Source: Streptosporangiaceae bacterium (GTDB lineage Bacteria; Actinomycetota; Actinomycetes; Streptosporangiales; Streptosporangiaceae). Taken from it: 51,582 nt of DNA. A program made the position numbers and the translations under genes. Below are positions 23,853 through 32,839 of this stretch, one piece after another (position 1 is the first letter of the stretch; each line of letters starts with the position of its first letter). The stretch is taken from the NCBI GenBank assembly GCA_030041135.1, contig JASHOL010000221.1, positions 1-51,582 of the forward strand. The letters run 5' to 3'. The notes beneath the pieces were generated by a model. It made no database searches. It had not been told where the DNA came from and worked only from the letters and a program-made list of their open reading frames with translations.

Positions 23853-24812
23853 ATGCGGCCGCCAACGCCTGACGGCAGCAGTAGGAGCGCGATGGGCCAG
23901 GCGGGCGCGCCTACCGCCGCCGGGCTTCTGGCCGCGCCGCTCGCCGAGGCTCTCGCGGTGCTTCCGCCCCATGCGGCCAGTCTTGAGGATGCCGGCGTCA
24001 GCGGCGGCGGCTGCTTCGTCCGGCCGCTGCCTGCGGACACGACATGCGCCTCGGCCGCCCGCAGGTTCTTCAGGGAAGCCCTTTCGAGCCTGCCAATCCA
24101 GAGTGGCCTCCTGCACGACGGCGTCACCATGGCCAGCGAACTCGCCGCCAACACGCTGCATGCTCAGCGCAAGGCCGCGATGGGCTCCGCCCTGCAGCGA
24201 GCGGCAACCGGCGTACCTGAGATCTGGATCTACCTGCGCGGCGACGGCCGTCACTGCGAGCTCGTATGCAAGGTGTTCGACTCTGAGCGCGATTGGGATG
24301 GTGGGATCGAGACCGGCATGGACAAGGCGCCGGTGGAGTCAGTCAGCGGACGAGGGCTGCAGGTCGTGGATGGCCTGTCTGCTGGCCACTGGGGGTGTCA
24401 CCTCACCCTGTCCCGCCTGAGTTCGTGGAAGTCGCCAGGCAAGGCCGTCTGGTTCGCGCTGAGGATCCCGCCGGCTGCGCTCCCCGATCACCTCGGCCGG
24501 CCGCGGTTCAGCCCTGAGTGGCTCGTCGACGAGCTTGAGGACATGCTTGTCCGCCGCGGGCTCACCAGCATCGTGCGCGCGGATGCCGACGGGATCTCGG
24601 TCCTGTCGATCAGCCGGCACCTGACCGTCTGGCGACACGGCGCGGCCATCTCTTGGCGTACGTCAACCGGTGAGTATCAGCGGCTTGACGTCGCGGATAC
24701 CGTGGAGGTCGCCGAGCAGATCGTGTGTGCCAACGAGGAAGCCGCGGCCGCCGACCCGCTTGCCTGCGGTCCCGGGCCGGCCGGGTTCGGCAATCTGTCC
24801 GTCGCCCGCTGA
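23853..24812 (+). CDS. Histidine-kinase-like ATPase (anti-sigma/AbaA-type regulator)
   Basis: About 319 aa from ATG 23853, with GGAGGG 9 nt upstream. The N-terminal half carries a HATPase_c_2-like N box LLHDGVTMASELAANTLHAQ, in which the E-L-x-x-N motif is kept, a G1-like DSERDWDGGIETG segment, and a G2-like SVSGRGLQVVDGLSAGHWGC. Such ATPases of the SpoIIAB/RsbW type are regularly encoded next to WhiJ and DUF397 genes in actinomycetes. The C-terminal 120 residues (PEWLVDELEDMLVRRGLTSI) form a separate domain with no family recognised. Probably the third part of the regulatory cassette. Confidence 0.7.
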   Translation: MRPPTPDGSSRSAMGQAGAPTAAGLLAAPLAEALAVLPPHAASLEDAGVSGGGCFVRPLPADTTCASAARRFFREALSSLPIQSGLLHDGVTMASELAANTLHAQRKAAMGSALQRAATGVPEIWIYLRGDGRHCELVCKVFDSERDWDGGIETGMDKAPVESVSGRGLQVVDGLSAGHWGCHLTLSRLSSWKSPGKAVWFALRIPPAALPDHLGRPRFSPEWLVDELEDMLVRRGLTSIVRADADGISVLSISRHLTVWRHGAAISWRTSTGEYQRLDVADTVEVAEQIVCANEEAAAADPLACGPGPAGFGNLSVAR

Positions 24813-24937
24813 GACCGTGCTTGCCGCTCAGCCCTCGCGGCGCGCTAGCGCGCCGCCTTCCCTCGTCGCAAACTGCGCTCCTCAGTCCAGGCGCCGCCGC
24901 GCCGCGCCGGCTCGCTTGGGCCTCGTTCGCCGCGTAT

Positions 24938-25723
24938 TCAGCGCCCATGGAAAGTCGGCGTCCGTTTGTTCACGAAGGCCAGGGTCGCGGCCTTGTGATC
25001 CTCGGTGTCGCCAAGCCTGGTCTGAAGCTCGGCTTCCTTCTCCAGCGACTCGCCGAGCCGGTGGGTCGCCCCGTACTGCAGGCTCTCCTTGATCGCGGCA
25101 TAGGCCAAGGTCGGGCCCTGGGCCAGCCTGGCTGCAAGCTCAGCGGTGGCCCCGGTCAGCTGGTCGTCGGGAACGACCAGGGTCACCAGGCCGATGCGAA
25201 GCGCTGTGGCCGAGTCCACCGGCTCGGCGAGCATGAGCAGTTCGGCTGCCTTGGCCGGCCCGACGAGGCGCGGCAGCGTCCATGAGGCTCCCGAGTCGGC
25301 GCCCAGCCCGACCCTGGCAAACGCCAGCAGCAGGCTGGCCCGCTGCGCCGCGATCCGGAAGTCACAGGCGAAGGCGAGCGAGGCTCCGGCCCCGGCGGCC
25401 ACGCCAGGCAGCGCCGCGATCACGGGCTTCGGCATGGCCGTCACGGTCTGGATGATCGGGTTGTAGTGCTCACGCACCGTGTTCAACGGCGCTGCCCCCG
25501 CTTCCAGCAGCTCAGCATGCTCGCGCAGGTCCTGGCCCGAGCAGAATGCCTGGCCGGCCCCGGTGAGGACGACGGCGCGGACGCCGGGGTCGGCGCCGCA
25601 GTCCCGCAGCGCCTCTAGCAGGGCAATCTTGCTCTGCGCGGTCAGCGCGTTCCTGGCTTCTGGCCGGTTGATTGTGATCGTGGCCACTGCGCCGTCGATC
25701 TGGCGAAGCACGCTGTCAGTCAC
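24938..25723 (-). CDS. Enoyl-CoA hydratase/isomerase family protein (PaaG-like)
   Basis: A 261-aa crotonase-fold protein. GTG 25723 has GGAAGGAC 6 nt upstream. Conserved parts: ITINRPEARNALTAQSKIAL, the oxyanion loop AGQAFCSGQDLREHAE, PVIAALPGVAAGAGASLAFA and RVGLGADSGASWTLPRLVGP. The catalytic Asp lies in the LGADSGASW motif; PaaG enzymes have the DSGGSW form, whereas canonical hydratases have Glu there. That favours an isomerase (phenylacetate epoxide or delta3-delta2-enoyl-CoA) over a hydratase, but no other phenylacetate genes are in the window. Cytoplasmic. Confidence 0.8.
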   Translation of the reverse strand: MTDSVLRQIDGAVATITINRPEARNALTAQSKIALLEALRDCGADPGVRAVVLTGAGQAFCSGQDLREHAELLEAGAAPLNTVREHYNPIIQTVTAMPKPVIAALPGVAAGAGASLAFACDFRIAAQRASLLLAFARVGLGADSGASWTLPRLVGPAKAAELLMLAEPVDSATALRIGLVTLVVPDDQLTGATAELAARLAQGPTLAYAAIKESLQYGATHRLGESLEKEAELQTRLGDTEDHKAATLAFVNKRTPTFHGR

Positions 25724-25969
25724 TGCATGTCCTTCCCGCTGCCAGGTTTGGACCGGCCCAGCATCAAATTCGGTGTGTCCCAGTCTCGCCTGGTATCGGG
25801 GTGAACAGGCGGGGAACGCTGATCGTTACCATCGCGAGGCCGAACCCTGGATAATAGAGGGACTGATCGAGATGTATGTGGCTGGCTGGAGTACCGGCAG
25901 GGACCGCTCGTCGACCGCGAACGCGGCGCTTGCGGCTCGGCGCGGCCCTGGGCAGGGAAGGGGAGCTGG

Positions 25970-26137
25970 ATGGCGGCGATGAAGCCGCGGACGGGTGACG
26001 GTCCGCTTGAAGTCACCAAGGAGGGGCGCGGCATCGTAATGCGCGTGCCACTTGAGGGCGGCGGGCGGCTGGTTGTCGAGCTGACTCCGGATGAGGCGCG
26101 TGCGCTCAGTGATGCGCTCACGGCTGCGGTCGGCTGA
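25970..26137 (+). CDS. DUF3117 protein, 55 aa
   Basis: A small, nearly universal actinobacterial protein. Sequence begins MAAMKPRTGDGPLEVTKEGR, continues GIVMRVPLEGGGRLVVELTP and ends DEARALSDALTAAVG, which is a full match in length and order to DUF3117. Ribosome site GGGGAG 5 nt upstream. The stop is only 3 bp before the TTG start of pepA, so the two are co-translated. Function unknown. Confidence 0.93.
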   Translation: MAAMKPRTGDGPLEVTKEGRGIVMRVPLEGGGRLVVELTPDEARALSDALTAAVG

Positions 26138-26140
26138 CCC

Positions 26141-27673
26141 TTGCCGCTCACTGTCGGGGCCAGCCTGCTGCCCCGGCTCGGCTCACGTCTGCCCCCGTTC
26201 GGCCCGCGTCCGCTTGAAGCGTATATGTCGGCCATCACGGCCGGTGAGGCCGAGCCTGCCGACCTGATCGCTGTCGGCGTCCAGGACGGTGGCTCGCCGC
26301 TTGCCTCCGCGCCGCTGGATGCGCTGCTCCCGGTGAGTGCCAGCCGGCTTGCCGAGGCGTACGGCCATTCAGGGAAGCCGGGTGAGATTGCCGACTCGGC
26401 GATTGCCGTCGCTGATCGCGTGGTCAGGGTGCTTTTGCTCGGCGTCGGCGACCGGTCGGCCGGAGCGCTGCGCCGGGCCGGAGCGGAGCTAGCCCGCGCG
26501 TGCTCAGACGGCCGGACCGCGGTCACTGACATTGCCGGCGATCCAGGGCAAGACATCGAGGCCTTCGCCGAGGGCGTGCTGCTCGGCGGCTACCGCTTCC
26601 GCATCCGGTCTGAGCCTGACGAGGCCATCCCTGGCGCAGTCCATCTGCTATCGGCCGACCCGGAGGCAGCCGCCGCGGTCCGCCGGGCAGTGGCCGTGGC
26701 CCAAGCGGTAGCAGTGGCCAGGGACCTGGCCAACACCCCATCGGCGGGCAAGAGCCCGCAGTGGCTGGCCGACGAGGCAGTCAGGATTACTGCAGGTCGT
26801 GGTGTTGATGTCCGGGTATGGGCGGAGGAAGAGCTGGCAGCCGATGGCTTCGGCGGCCTCATGGCCGTCGGATCAGGCTCGGCACGCCCGCCGCGGCTCA
26901 TCGAGCTCAGCTATAACCCCCCCGACGCGGCCTCGCACGTGGTGCTGGTCGGCAAGGGCATCACGTTCGACAGTGGCGGGCTATCACTCAAGCCGACCGA
27001 CAGCATGAAGCTGATGAAAACCGACATGGCGGGCGGCGGTGCCGTTATCGCTGTGCTGTCGGCGGTGGCCGAACTGGGCGTCGAGGCTCGCGTTACCGGG
27101 CTGGTTGCGGCGGCGGAGAACATGCCGTCGGGTTCGGCCTACCGGCCAGGCGACGTGATCTGGCAATACGGCGGGCGAAGCGTCGAAGTCCTCAATACCG
27201 ACGCCGAAGGACGCCTGGTCCTGGCCGACGCGCTGGCTTACGCGGTCGCTCGGCTCGCGCCTGACCAGATAGTCGACATCGCGACGCTGACCGGCGCGGC
27301 CAGAGTGGCACTCGGCGGCGCCTATGCGGCCTTGTACTCGACCTGTGATTCGCTGGCGGACGCGCTGATCGCGGCGGGCGAGGCCAGCGGCGACCGGCTG
27401 TGGCGGATGCCGCTCGAGCAGGATTACCGGCCTTTGCTGGATTCGCCGGTGGCCGACATCGCGCATGTGGCGAGGTCCGGCCAGGGAGCCGGGTCGATCC
27501 TGGCCGCCCTGTTCCTGCGTGAGTTCGCGGCGGCGACGCCGTGGGCGCACTTGGACATTGCCGGGCCCGGCCGGGCCGGCGCGGACGACGGAGAACTCAC
27601 CAAGGGTGCCACCGGATTCGGCACCCGGCTGCTGCTCAGCTGGCTGGCCGGGGATCCCTCGCGGGCCGGCTGA
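26141..27673 (+). CDS. pepA: Leucyl aminopeptidase (M17)
   Basis: A 510-aa cytosolic aminopeptidase that removes N-terminal residues using two metal ions. Start is TTG 26141, 3 nt after the DUF3117 stop. The N-terminal macrodomain-like part (1-170) is followed by the catalytic domain: RDLANTPSAGKSPQWLADEA, VLVGKGITFDSGGLSLKPTD, MKTDMAGGGAVIAVLSAVAE, the M17 signature NTDAEGRLVLADAL, and a C-terminal PWAHLDIAGPGRAG. All canonical metal and catalytic residues (Lys in GKG, Asp in FDSGG, Asp/Glu/Arg in NTDAEGR) are present. Involved in peptide turnover. Confidence 0.94.
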   Translation: MPLTVGASLLPRLGSRLPPFGPRPLEAYMSAITAGEAEPADLIAVGVQDGGSPLASAPLDALLPVSASRLAEAYGHSGKPGEIADSAIAVADRVVRVLLLGVGDRSAGALRRAGAELARACSDGRTAVTDIAGDPGQDIEAFAEGVLLGGYRFRIRSEPDEAIPGAVHLLSADPEAAAAVRRAVAVAQAVAVARDLANTPSAGKSPQWLADEAVRITAGRGVDVRVWAEEELAADGFGGLMAVGSGSARPPRLIELSYNPPDAASHVVLVGKGITFDSGGLSLKPTDSMKLMKTDMAGGGAVIAVLSAVAELGVEARVTGLVAAAENMPSGSAYRPGDVIWQYGGRSVEVLNTDAEGRLVLADALAYAVARLAPDQIVDIATLTGAARVALGGAYAALYSTCDSLADALIAAGEASGDRLWRMPLEQDYRPLLDSPVADIAHVARSGQGAGSILAALFLREFAAATPWAHLDIAGPGRAGADDGELTKGATGFGTRLLLSWLAGDPSRAG

Positions 27674-27704
27674 GCAGGCCGCCCCGGCTGCTTCTAGGCC
27701 TGCT
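27673..27704. terminator. Hairpin between pepA and the O-methyltransferase gene
   Basis: 8-bp perfect stem AGCAGGCC / GGCCTGCT with a 16-nt loop that can itself pair weakly. It spans the gap between two convergent genes and overlaps both stops. Confidence 0.5.
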
Positions 27705-28329
27705 TAACCGCCGTGAGCAGGCCGTTTCCCACCGGGAGCAGCAGCGGAACGAGGCGTTCATCGGAGCGGACCTGATCCCGCAGGTCGGTCAGGGCTGCCA
27801 TCTCCGCCTCGCCGGGCGGGCGATCGGCGGCCGCGGCGCCCGGCAGGGTCGCGTTGAACACGACGATGCCGCCCGGACGCAGCAGGCGCAGCGCAGCGAT
27901 CAGGTAGCCGGGGAACTCCTGCCGGTCGGCGTCGCAGAAGACCATGTCGTAAGCGCCGTCGGCGAGCCTGGGAAGCACTTCGAGTGCAAGGCCTCCGATC
28001 AGCCGGTAACGCCCGCCCTGGAACCCGGCCGCGAGGAACGCCGCCCTGGCCAGCCGCTGGTGCTCTGGCTCAACATCGACCGTGGTCAGCACGGCGGTCG
28101 GCCGCATTCCGCGCAGCAGCCAGATCCCCGATGTGCCGCAGCCGGTGCCGATCTCCACGACGGCCCTGGCACCGATCGCCGCGGCCAGAAACCTGAGCGT
28201 GCCGCCCGCGAGCGGGCTGACCGGTGCGGCCCCGCCGACCTCGGCCGCGTTCCGCCTGGCGCCGACCAGGGCCTCGTCTTCCGGCAGGAAGTCGTCTATG
28301 TAGGCGAGGGTGCCTGCCCCGATCGAAAT
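27694..28329 (-). CDS. SAM-dependent O-methyltransferase (Rv1220c-like), ATT start
   Basis: About 211 aa. It belongs to the class I SAM methyltransferases of the catechol-O-MT type: YIDDFLPEDEALVGARRNAA, motif I VVEIGTGCGTSGIWLLRGM, TTVDVEPEHQRLARAAFLAA, and the metal-site YDMVFCDADRQEFPGYL. No ATG, GTG or TTG exists upstream of motif I in frame; the first GTG (28158) is inside motif I. A strong GGGGAGG (28335-28341 in plus coordinates) lies 5 nt before an ATT at 28329, which is my start choice; ATC 28323 is the alternative. The second metal motif is FN (VVFNATLPG) where the family usually has DN. The gene stands divergent from sigE, exactly as Rv1220c does in M. tuberculosis. Substrate unknown. 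Confidence 0.75.
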   Translation of the reverse strand: MSIGAGTLAYIDDFLPEDEALVGARRNAAEVGGAAPVSPLAGGTLRFLAAAIGARAVVEIGTGCGTSGIWLLRGMRPTAVLTTVDVEPEHQRLARAAFLAAGFQGGRYRLIGGLALEVLPRLADGAYDMVFCDADRQEFPGYLIAALRLLRPGGIVVFNATLPGAAAADRPPGEAEMAALTDLRDQVRSDERLVPLLLPVGNGLLTAVKQA

Positions 28330-28750
28330 TGCTGCCTCCCCTGACGCAAAGAGGTTCCACCGGGTCCGGCTGGCTGCCGGCTCGTGCCTCGGGCGGCCAG
28401 CCAGCCTGGGCGGCAGCCTAGCGGGCCGCGGCTGTCTTCGTGCAATCTAGCCAGCTAACCTCCGATCGGGAACCCAGGCCGCCAGCCGGGGCGTTGACGC
28501 AACAGAGGTATGCAGATCGCCCGGTCACGGGCAGTCACTGGCAAGACGGTACTCGCACGGAATATCGTTTCATTAGGCCGCAACCGGTCGGACCAGGGCC
28601 AGGTGCCCGGCCACTCCGGCGGCCTCGGATGCTTGTCGCGGTGGCAGGCGAGCGAGGACTAGCCGGCCCGCGGTGGGCTAGGCCGGCGATCGCGGAAGGT
28701 TTGGGAACGCGAGAGTGTTGGAGCAAGTGGGAGCGGTGAAGGGGGAAGCC
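28330..28750. promoter_or_regulatory. O-methyltransferase/sigE divergent region with ECF-type promoter candidate
   Basis: 421 bp with no supported gene. An ECF-type pair GGAAGG (28694-28699) and GTT (28717-28719), spaced 18 nt after GGAAG, lies just before sigE and would allow autoregulation by SigE; it is an imperfect match to the GGAAC / GTT consensus. The remainder shows no further element I can defend. Confidence 0.35.
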
Positions 28751-29377
28751 GTGGACCAGGCCGAGGAAGCCGACATCGAGGCGCCTGCGTGGACCCCGCC
28801 GAGCTGGGAGACTGTCGTCAGGGAGCACTCAGCCCGGGTATATCGGCTTGCCTACCGGCTGACCGGCAACACTCACGATGCCGAGGACCTCACCCAGGAG
28901 GTGTTCGTCCGCGTCTTCCGCTCGCTGGACAGCTATACCCCCGGAACCTTTGAGGGTTGGCTGCACCGCATCACCACGAACCTGTTCCTCGACATGGCCC
29001 GTCGGCGCCAGCGGATCAGGTTCGAGGGGCTCGCCGAGGAAACCGAGGCACGGCTGGGCGGGACCGAGCCGACTCCAGCCGAGGCCTTCGATGACCGCCA
29101 TCTTGACGGAGATATTCACGCTGCGCTCAAGGCGCTTGCTCCCGAGTACCGGGCGGCCGTCATCCTCTGCGACATCGAGGGACTTTCGTACGAAGAGATC
29201 GCGGCGACGCTCGGGGTAAAGCTGGGGACGGTCAGGAGCCGGATCCACCGCGGGCGAGCGCAGCTGCGCCAGGCTCTGGAACATCGCAGGCCGCGCCGGA
29301 TCGCGGCGGCCGTACCGCAGGCGCGCCTGCACATTGACCTGCCGCTGCCGCCGTTGCCGCAGGGAGGCCAGCCATGA
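28751..29377 (+). CDS. sigE: ECF RNA polymerase sigma factor SigE
   Basis: 208 aa from GTG 28751 ([20 protein letters not shown]), with GGGGG 5 nt upstream; TTG 28715 and GTG 28736 are alternatives. Region 2: [20 protein letters not shown], then [20 protein letters not shown]. The -10 contact and linker read [20 protein letters not shown]. Region 4: [20 protein letters not shown], then [20 protein letters not shown]. The Arg/Pro tail is typical of the SigE group. Stop overlaps the anti-sigma gene (ATGA). It directs RNA polymerase to envelope-stress promoters. Same order as Rv1221-Rv1222-Rv1223-Rv1224. Confidence 0.93.
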   Translation: MDQAEEADIEAPAWTPPSWETVVREHSARVYRLAYRLTGNTHDAEDLTQEVFVRVFRSLDSYTPGTFEGWLHRITTNLFLDMARRRQRIRFEGLAEETEARLGGTEPTPAEAFDDRHLDGDIHAALKALAPEYRAAVILCDIEGLSYEEIAATLGVKLGTVRSRIHRGRAQLRQALEHRRPRRIAAAVPQARLHIDLPLPPLPQGGQP

Positions 29378-29889
29378 CCCATCTCGGGCCGCGGCTCTCC
29401 GCCCTCATTGACGGAGAGCTCGATTGTGAAGAGCGTGATCGGGTGCTCGGGCACCTCGCGAGATGCAGCTGGTGCCGGGACGAGGCTGCCGCTCTCCGGA
29501 CGCTGAAGCGCCGGATGAATGCCCTCGGCGAGACCGCGGCCGACGCCGCACTTACCGGGCGGCTTATGGGTCTGAGCAGCGAGGACCGGGTCTGGCCCCA
29601 GACGGCACGCGCCTGGAGCTCAGCCGAGTCCGCCGTCGGCGCGGACGCCAGGAGCGTAGCCAGGTACCTGCTTGCCGGCTCGTTCGCGGTGTTCCTGGTC
29701 GGCCTCGGGACGGCCGCGTTCATCGCGGGCGGTGACCCGCAGGCCCAGGCTCCCGCACCCAAGGTGACGCCGTCGGTCGATGTCTTCTTGCTCGAGCACG
29801 ACAGTGTGAACGGCCTCTACATGCAGAACCCGCTGCAGTCGAAGGCCGGCCCTGCTAGCGCCAAGAATCGATCTCGCACACTTCCGTGA
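29374..29889 (+). CDS. rseA: RseA-like zinc-binding anti-sigma factor (ZAS) of SigE
   Basis: A 171-aa protein. The zinc anti-sigma motif is H27-x3-C31-x2-C34 in [12 protein letters not shown], after [14 protein letters not shown], the standard opening. A TM helix lies at about 95-118 ([20 protein letters not shown]), then a short outer tail with Pro and Val. M. tuberculosis RseA has the same zinc motif and holds SigE until phosphorylation and ClpC1P2 degradation release it. The start overlaps sigE (ATGA) and the stop overlaps the next gene as GTGA. The tail may be cleaved outside the membrane. Confidence 0.85.
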   Translation: MTHLGPRLSALIDGELDCEERDRVLGHLARCSWCRDEAAALRTLKRRMNALGETAADAALTGRLMGLSSEDRVWPQTARAWSSAESAVGADARSVARYLLAGSFAVFLVGLGTAAFIAGGDPQAQAPAPKVTPSVDVFLLEHDSVNGLYMQNPLQSKAGPASAKNRSRTLP

Positions 29890-31004
29890 CCCAGCAGATC
29901 GCCCACTGGCGAGTCGCCGGCGCGGCGGCAGTCTTCGTGCTCGCTGGCTCCTCTGCGGTCGCGCTGGCGGTGCACGACCGGGCTGGCGGGACAGCGGTCG
30001 CGTATCAGTCCTGGCCAAAGGGGGCCGCCGCACAGCGGGTGCAGGCGGCGCGCCCGAGCGGGAAGGCACGCGCAGGGCTCCGGCTTATGAGCCAGGCCGC
30101 CGCTGCCTGCCGTGACACCGCCTTCAGCGCGGTCCTTGTCTCCCGCTCGTGGGGACCCGCAGGGACCCGCGTATCGATGGCCGAGGTCTGGCACCGGCCA
30201 GGCGGTCAGACCGTCGCTCAGCCGGTCAGCGCCTCCGGCAGCCCGGACTCGGCGGCGAGCGCTGCCCAGCCGGCGCCGACTGCCCCGATGTTGATCTCGG
30301 CCGAGCAGCTTGCGTTGCTGAAGTCGGGTTACGTACTCGAGTACGCCGGGCCCAGTTCCGCGGACGGGCGCCCGGCGGTGCTGATCGCAGTCGAGCGGCC
30401 CGATGGCACCCTTGCCGCCAGGTACTGGCTCGACGGTCAGACGAAGCTGCCCCTGCGCCGGCAGCTTTTCGACGATCACGCTCACCTGGTCAGCGATATC
30501 AGCCTCACTGACCTGCGAACCGGGCCCGCCTCCCTCGGCGGCATGCCTGCGGTGCGGGCGCTGCCTACGGACCGGCAGCTCAGCCAGGCCTCGGTCATGT
30601 CGCTGCGACGCCAGGGCTGGCCTCTCCCGGTCGAGTTGCCGAACCAGATGGTGCTGTTTGCCGCCAGCCAGACGGGCTCGGCCTCGGGCCGGGTGATCGG
30701 CCTGTCGTACTCAGACGGGCTGTCCGTGATCTCGCTGTTCGTGCAGCGGGGCGCCTTGCCGGCCCACATGGCGGGCTGGCAGCGCATCGCCGTGGCAGGT
30801 CATGACGCATATGCCAGCGATTCGGACGACCAGACGGTTGCGTGGTCGAGTGACGGCTACGTGATCACGGTGGTCGCGGACGCGCCGTCCGCGACGGTTG
30901 ACTCGGTCGTTGCCGCGCTGGCGCACGGTCAGTCGCAGGACTTCTGGACCCGCATCGGGCGCGGTTTTCGCCGACTTGCCTCCTGGGCAAACCCGTTCCA
31001 CTGA
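29886..31004 (+). CDS. RseB-like sigma-E regulatory lipid/stress sensor, membrane-anchored
   Basis: A 372-aa protein from GTG 29886. One TM/signal segment at 9-29 (RVAGAAAVFVLAGSSAVALA). The central region (about 65-215) shows RseB/MucB N-domain features: GLRLMSQAAAACRDTAFSAV, LVSRSWG, YWLDGQTKLPLRRQLFDDHA, then HLVSDISLTDLRTGP. The C-terminal part (240-345) has LPVELPNQMVLFAASQT and VIGLSYSDGLSVISLFVQRG, which fits the small RseB C-domain. In E. coli RseB binds the outer part of RseA and blocks its cleavage until lipids displace it. The gene's place right after the anti-sigma gene and the fold signals suggest the same role; this is inference. Confidence 0.65.
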   Translation: MTQQIAHWRVAGAAAVFVLAGSSAVALAVHDRAGGTAVAYQSWPKGAAAQRVQAARPSGKARAGLRLMSQAAAACRDTAFSAVLVSRSWGPAGTRVSMAEVWHRPGGQTVAQPVSASGSPDSAASAAQPAPTAPMLISAEQLALLKSGYVLEYAGPSSADGRPAVLIAVERPDGTLAARYWLDGQTKLPLRRQLFDDHAHLVSDISLTDLRTGPASLGGMPAVRALPTDRQLSQASVMSLRRQGWPLPVELPNQMVLFAASQTGSASGRVIGLSYSDGLSVISLFVQRGALPAHMAGWQRIAVAGHDAYASDSDDQTVAWSSDGYVITVVADAPSATVDSVVAALAHGQSQDFWTRIGRGFRRLASWANPFH

Positions 31005-31092
31005 CGACGCCTAATCGTCCCGGCATAGGGCATATCCAGCGACGGCAGCTGGTCGCTCATGTCACGGGGTGCCGTCACGGGGGAGGCAGATC

Positions 31093-32718
31093 ATGTCCGG
31101 GCAGCCGGGGGACGATGATGCGGTCGACGGGCCTGGTAGGCCAGATCAGTCCGGCAACTCTGACGATCATCGCGAATCGGGCGACGGCCGTCCGGGGCTT
31201 TCAGGGCGGAGCGCGCACGACCCGTCCGGAGCGGACCGGGTCGCCGATTTCGAGGCATTTGATCGGTTCGCGAAGTCTGGCGAGGTCGATGAGCGGGTGC
31301 TTGCCAGCCGCGCCCGGCGGGGCTCCTGGCGCCGCAAGTCAGGAGCGCTGCTGCCTGGAGCCTGGGCCGCGCCTGTTGGCCAGGAAGCCCGCGCGGGACA
31401 GGCCGTAGCGGCCGGCGGGGTCAACGGTGCCAGCGGGGCGGATACCGCCGGGTCGTCCTCGTCTGGGAGCGTGACCGACGGCGCGACGTGGGCCATAGAG
31501 CTACCAGGCGAGAAGCAGAGACGGGGAAGGCTGCCGAATTGGCTGCATCAGCTACGCAGGCCGCGCCCGTCCGGCCCGGCCACCTCGAGTCCCGGCAGCG
31601 AGCCTGGCGGGCTACGCGGCAGGCGGCTGGCCCTGGCCGCGGGCGGACTGGCGCTGGCCTGCACGATGCTGGGCGGCGTGATCGGGGGATTCATAGCGCT
31701 GCACACGGCCGGCGTCCCGACGACGAATCCGAGTTACAGCCTCGGAACCGTGCCGCCCGCGCTCACCAACCGTCCCGCGACGTCTGTTGCGGGGATCGCC
31801 GCCAGGGTCATGCCTAGCGTGGTGATGATCAAGGTCAACGGTGGCATCGGCACGGGCTCGGGATTCATCATCAGGGGCGATTACATCGTGACCGATAACC
31901 ACGTCGTCACGCTGGACGGCGAGCTCAACAACGCCGCGCTCCGGGTGTACTTCAGCAACGGCCAGTCCGCTCCTGGCGTGTTGGTGGGCCGTGATCCGTA
32001 CTCCGACATCGCCATCATCAGGGCCGTGGGCATTACCACGCTCCCTGCCTTGCCGCTCGGCAACTCGACTGGCGTCGATGTCGGCGATCCGGTGATCGCC
32101 GTGGGCTCGCCGCTCGGCCTGGCTGACACTGTGACCAGCGGAATCGTCAGCGCCGTCAACCGGCCGGTGCAGCCGGGCGAGACCGGCAGCTCGCCGCAGG
32201 TCTATTTTGACGCGATCCAAACAGACGCGCCGATTAACCCTGGCAATTCGGGCGGCCCGCTCGTGAACGGCCGGGGCCAGGTCATCGGAGTCGACGCCGC
32301 GATCGACACGCTCGGCGACAACCCGCTCACCGGCACCCAGGGCGGCAGCATCGGGCTCGGTTTCGCCATCCCCATTAATCAGGCCAGGCGAGTGGCGCTT
32401 CAGCTGATCAGGACCGGGTTTGCCACCCATTCGGTCATCGGCGCCCAGATCGCCGCCGGCTGGGGTGGCAACGGCGCCATGATCATGCCCGCCAAGGCCG
32501 GCAGCACGGCCACGGTCACGCCCGGTGGCCCGGCTGCCATGGCCGGGCTGGAACCAGGCGACGTGATCGTTAAGTTCGATGGACAGACCATCAACAGCGC
32601 CGACACCTTGCTTGATGCGATCAGCTCGCTGGCACCAGGCACGAGGACGGGTGTGACTTACACTCAGGCTGGGCAGACGCATACGAGCACAATCCAGCTG
32701 GGATCCGCGCCGTCCTGA
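31093..32718 (+). CDS. htrA: HtrA-family serine protease (S1C, PDZ)
   Basis: 541 aa from ATG 31093, with GGGGGAGG 7 nt upstream. A long disordered acidic/Ser-rich cytoplasmic part (1-175) and a TM helix at about 176-206 come first. The trypsin-like domain has His270 (IVTDNHVVT), Asp305 (YSDIAII) and Ser386 (NPGNSGGPLV). A PDZ domain (about 455-540) contains GGPAAMAGLEPGDVIVKFDG. It degrades or refolds damaged envelope proteins and feeds back on the SigE pathway. It is encoded 88 bp after the RseB-like gene. M. tuberculosis HtrA (Rv1223) matches in place and layout. Confidence 0.92.
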   Translation: MSGQPGDDDAVDGPGRPDQSGNSDDHRESGDGRPGLSGRSAHDPSGADRVADFEAFDRFAKSGEVDERVLASRARRGSWRRKSGALLPGAWAAPVGQEARAGQAVAAGGVNGASGADTAGSSSSGSVTDGATWAIELPGEKQRRGRLPNWLHQLRRPRPSGPATSSPGSEPGGLRGRRLALAAGGLALACTMLGGVIGGFIALHTAGVPTTNPSYSLGTVPPALTNRPATSVAGIAARVMPSVVMIKVNGGIGTGSGFIIRGDYIVTDNHVVTLDGELNNAALRVYFSNGQSAPGVLVGRDPYSDIAIIRAVGITTLPALPLGNSTGVDVGDPVIAVGSPLGLADTVTSGIVSAVNRPVQPGETGSSPQVYFDAIQTDAPINPGNSGGPLVNGRGQVIGVDAAIDTLGDNPLTGTQGGSIGLGFAIPINQARRVALQLIRTGFATHSVIGAQIAAGWGGNGAMIMPAKAGSTATVTPGGPAAMAGLEPGDVIVKFDGQTINSADTLLDAISSLAPGTRTGVTYTQAGQTHTSTIQLGSAPS

Positions 32719-32839
32719 CGCAGTTTTCCTGACCGACGCCGACCGTTCGCGAGCAGGGCATTCGGGCGAGTGGCGCTGACGGTTTAGTCTGGATCGAAGC
32801 GGTGCGCATGCTCGCCGGTCCGGCTACCTGGAGCGCCTG

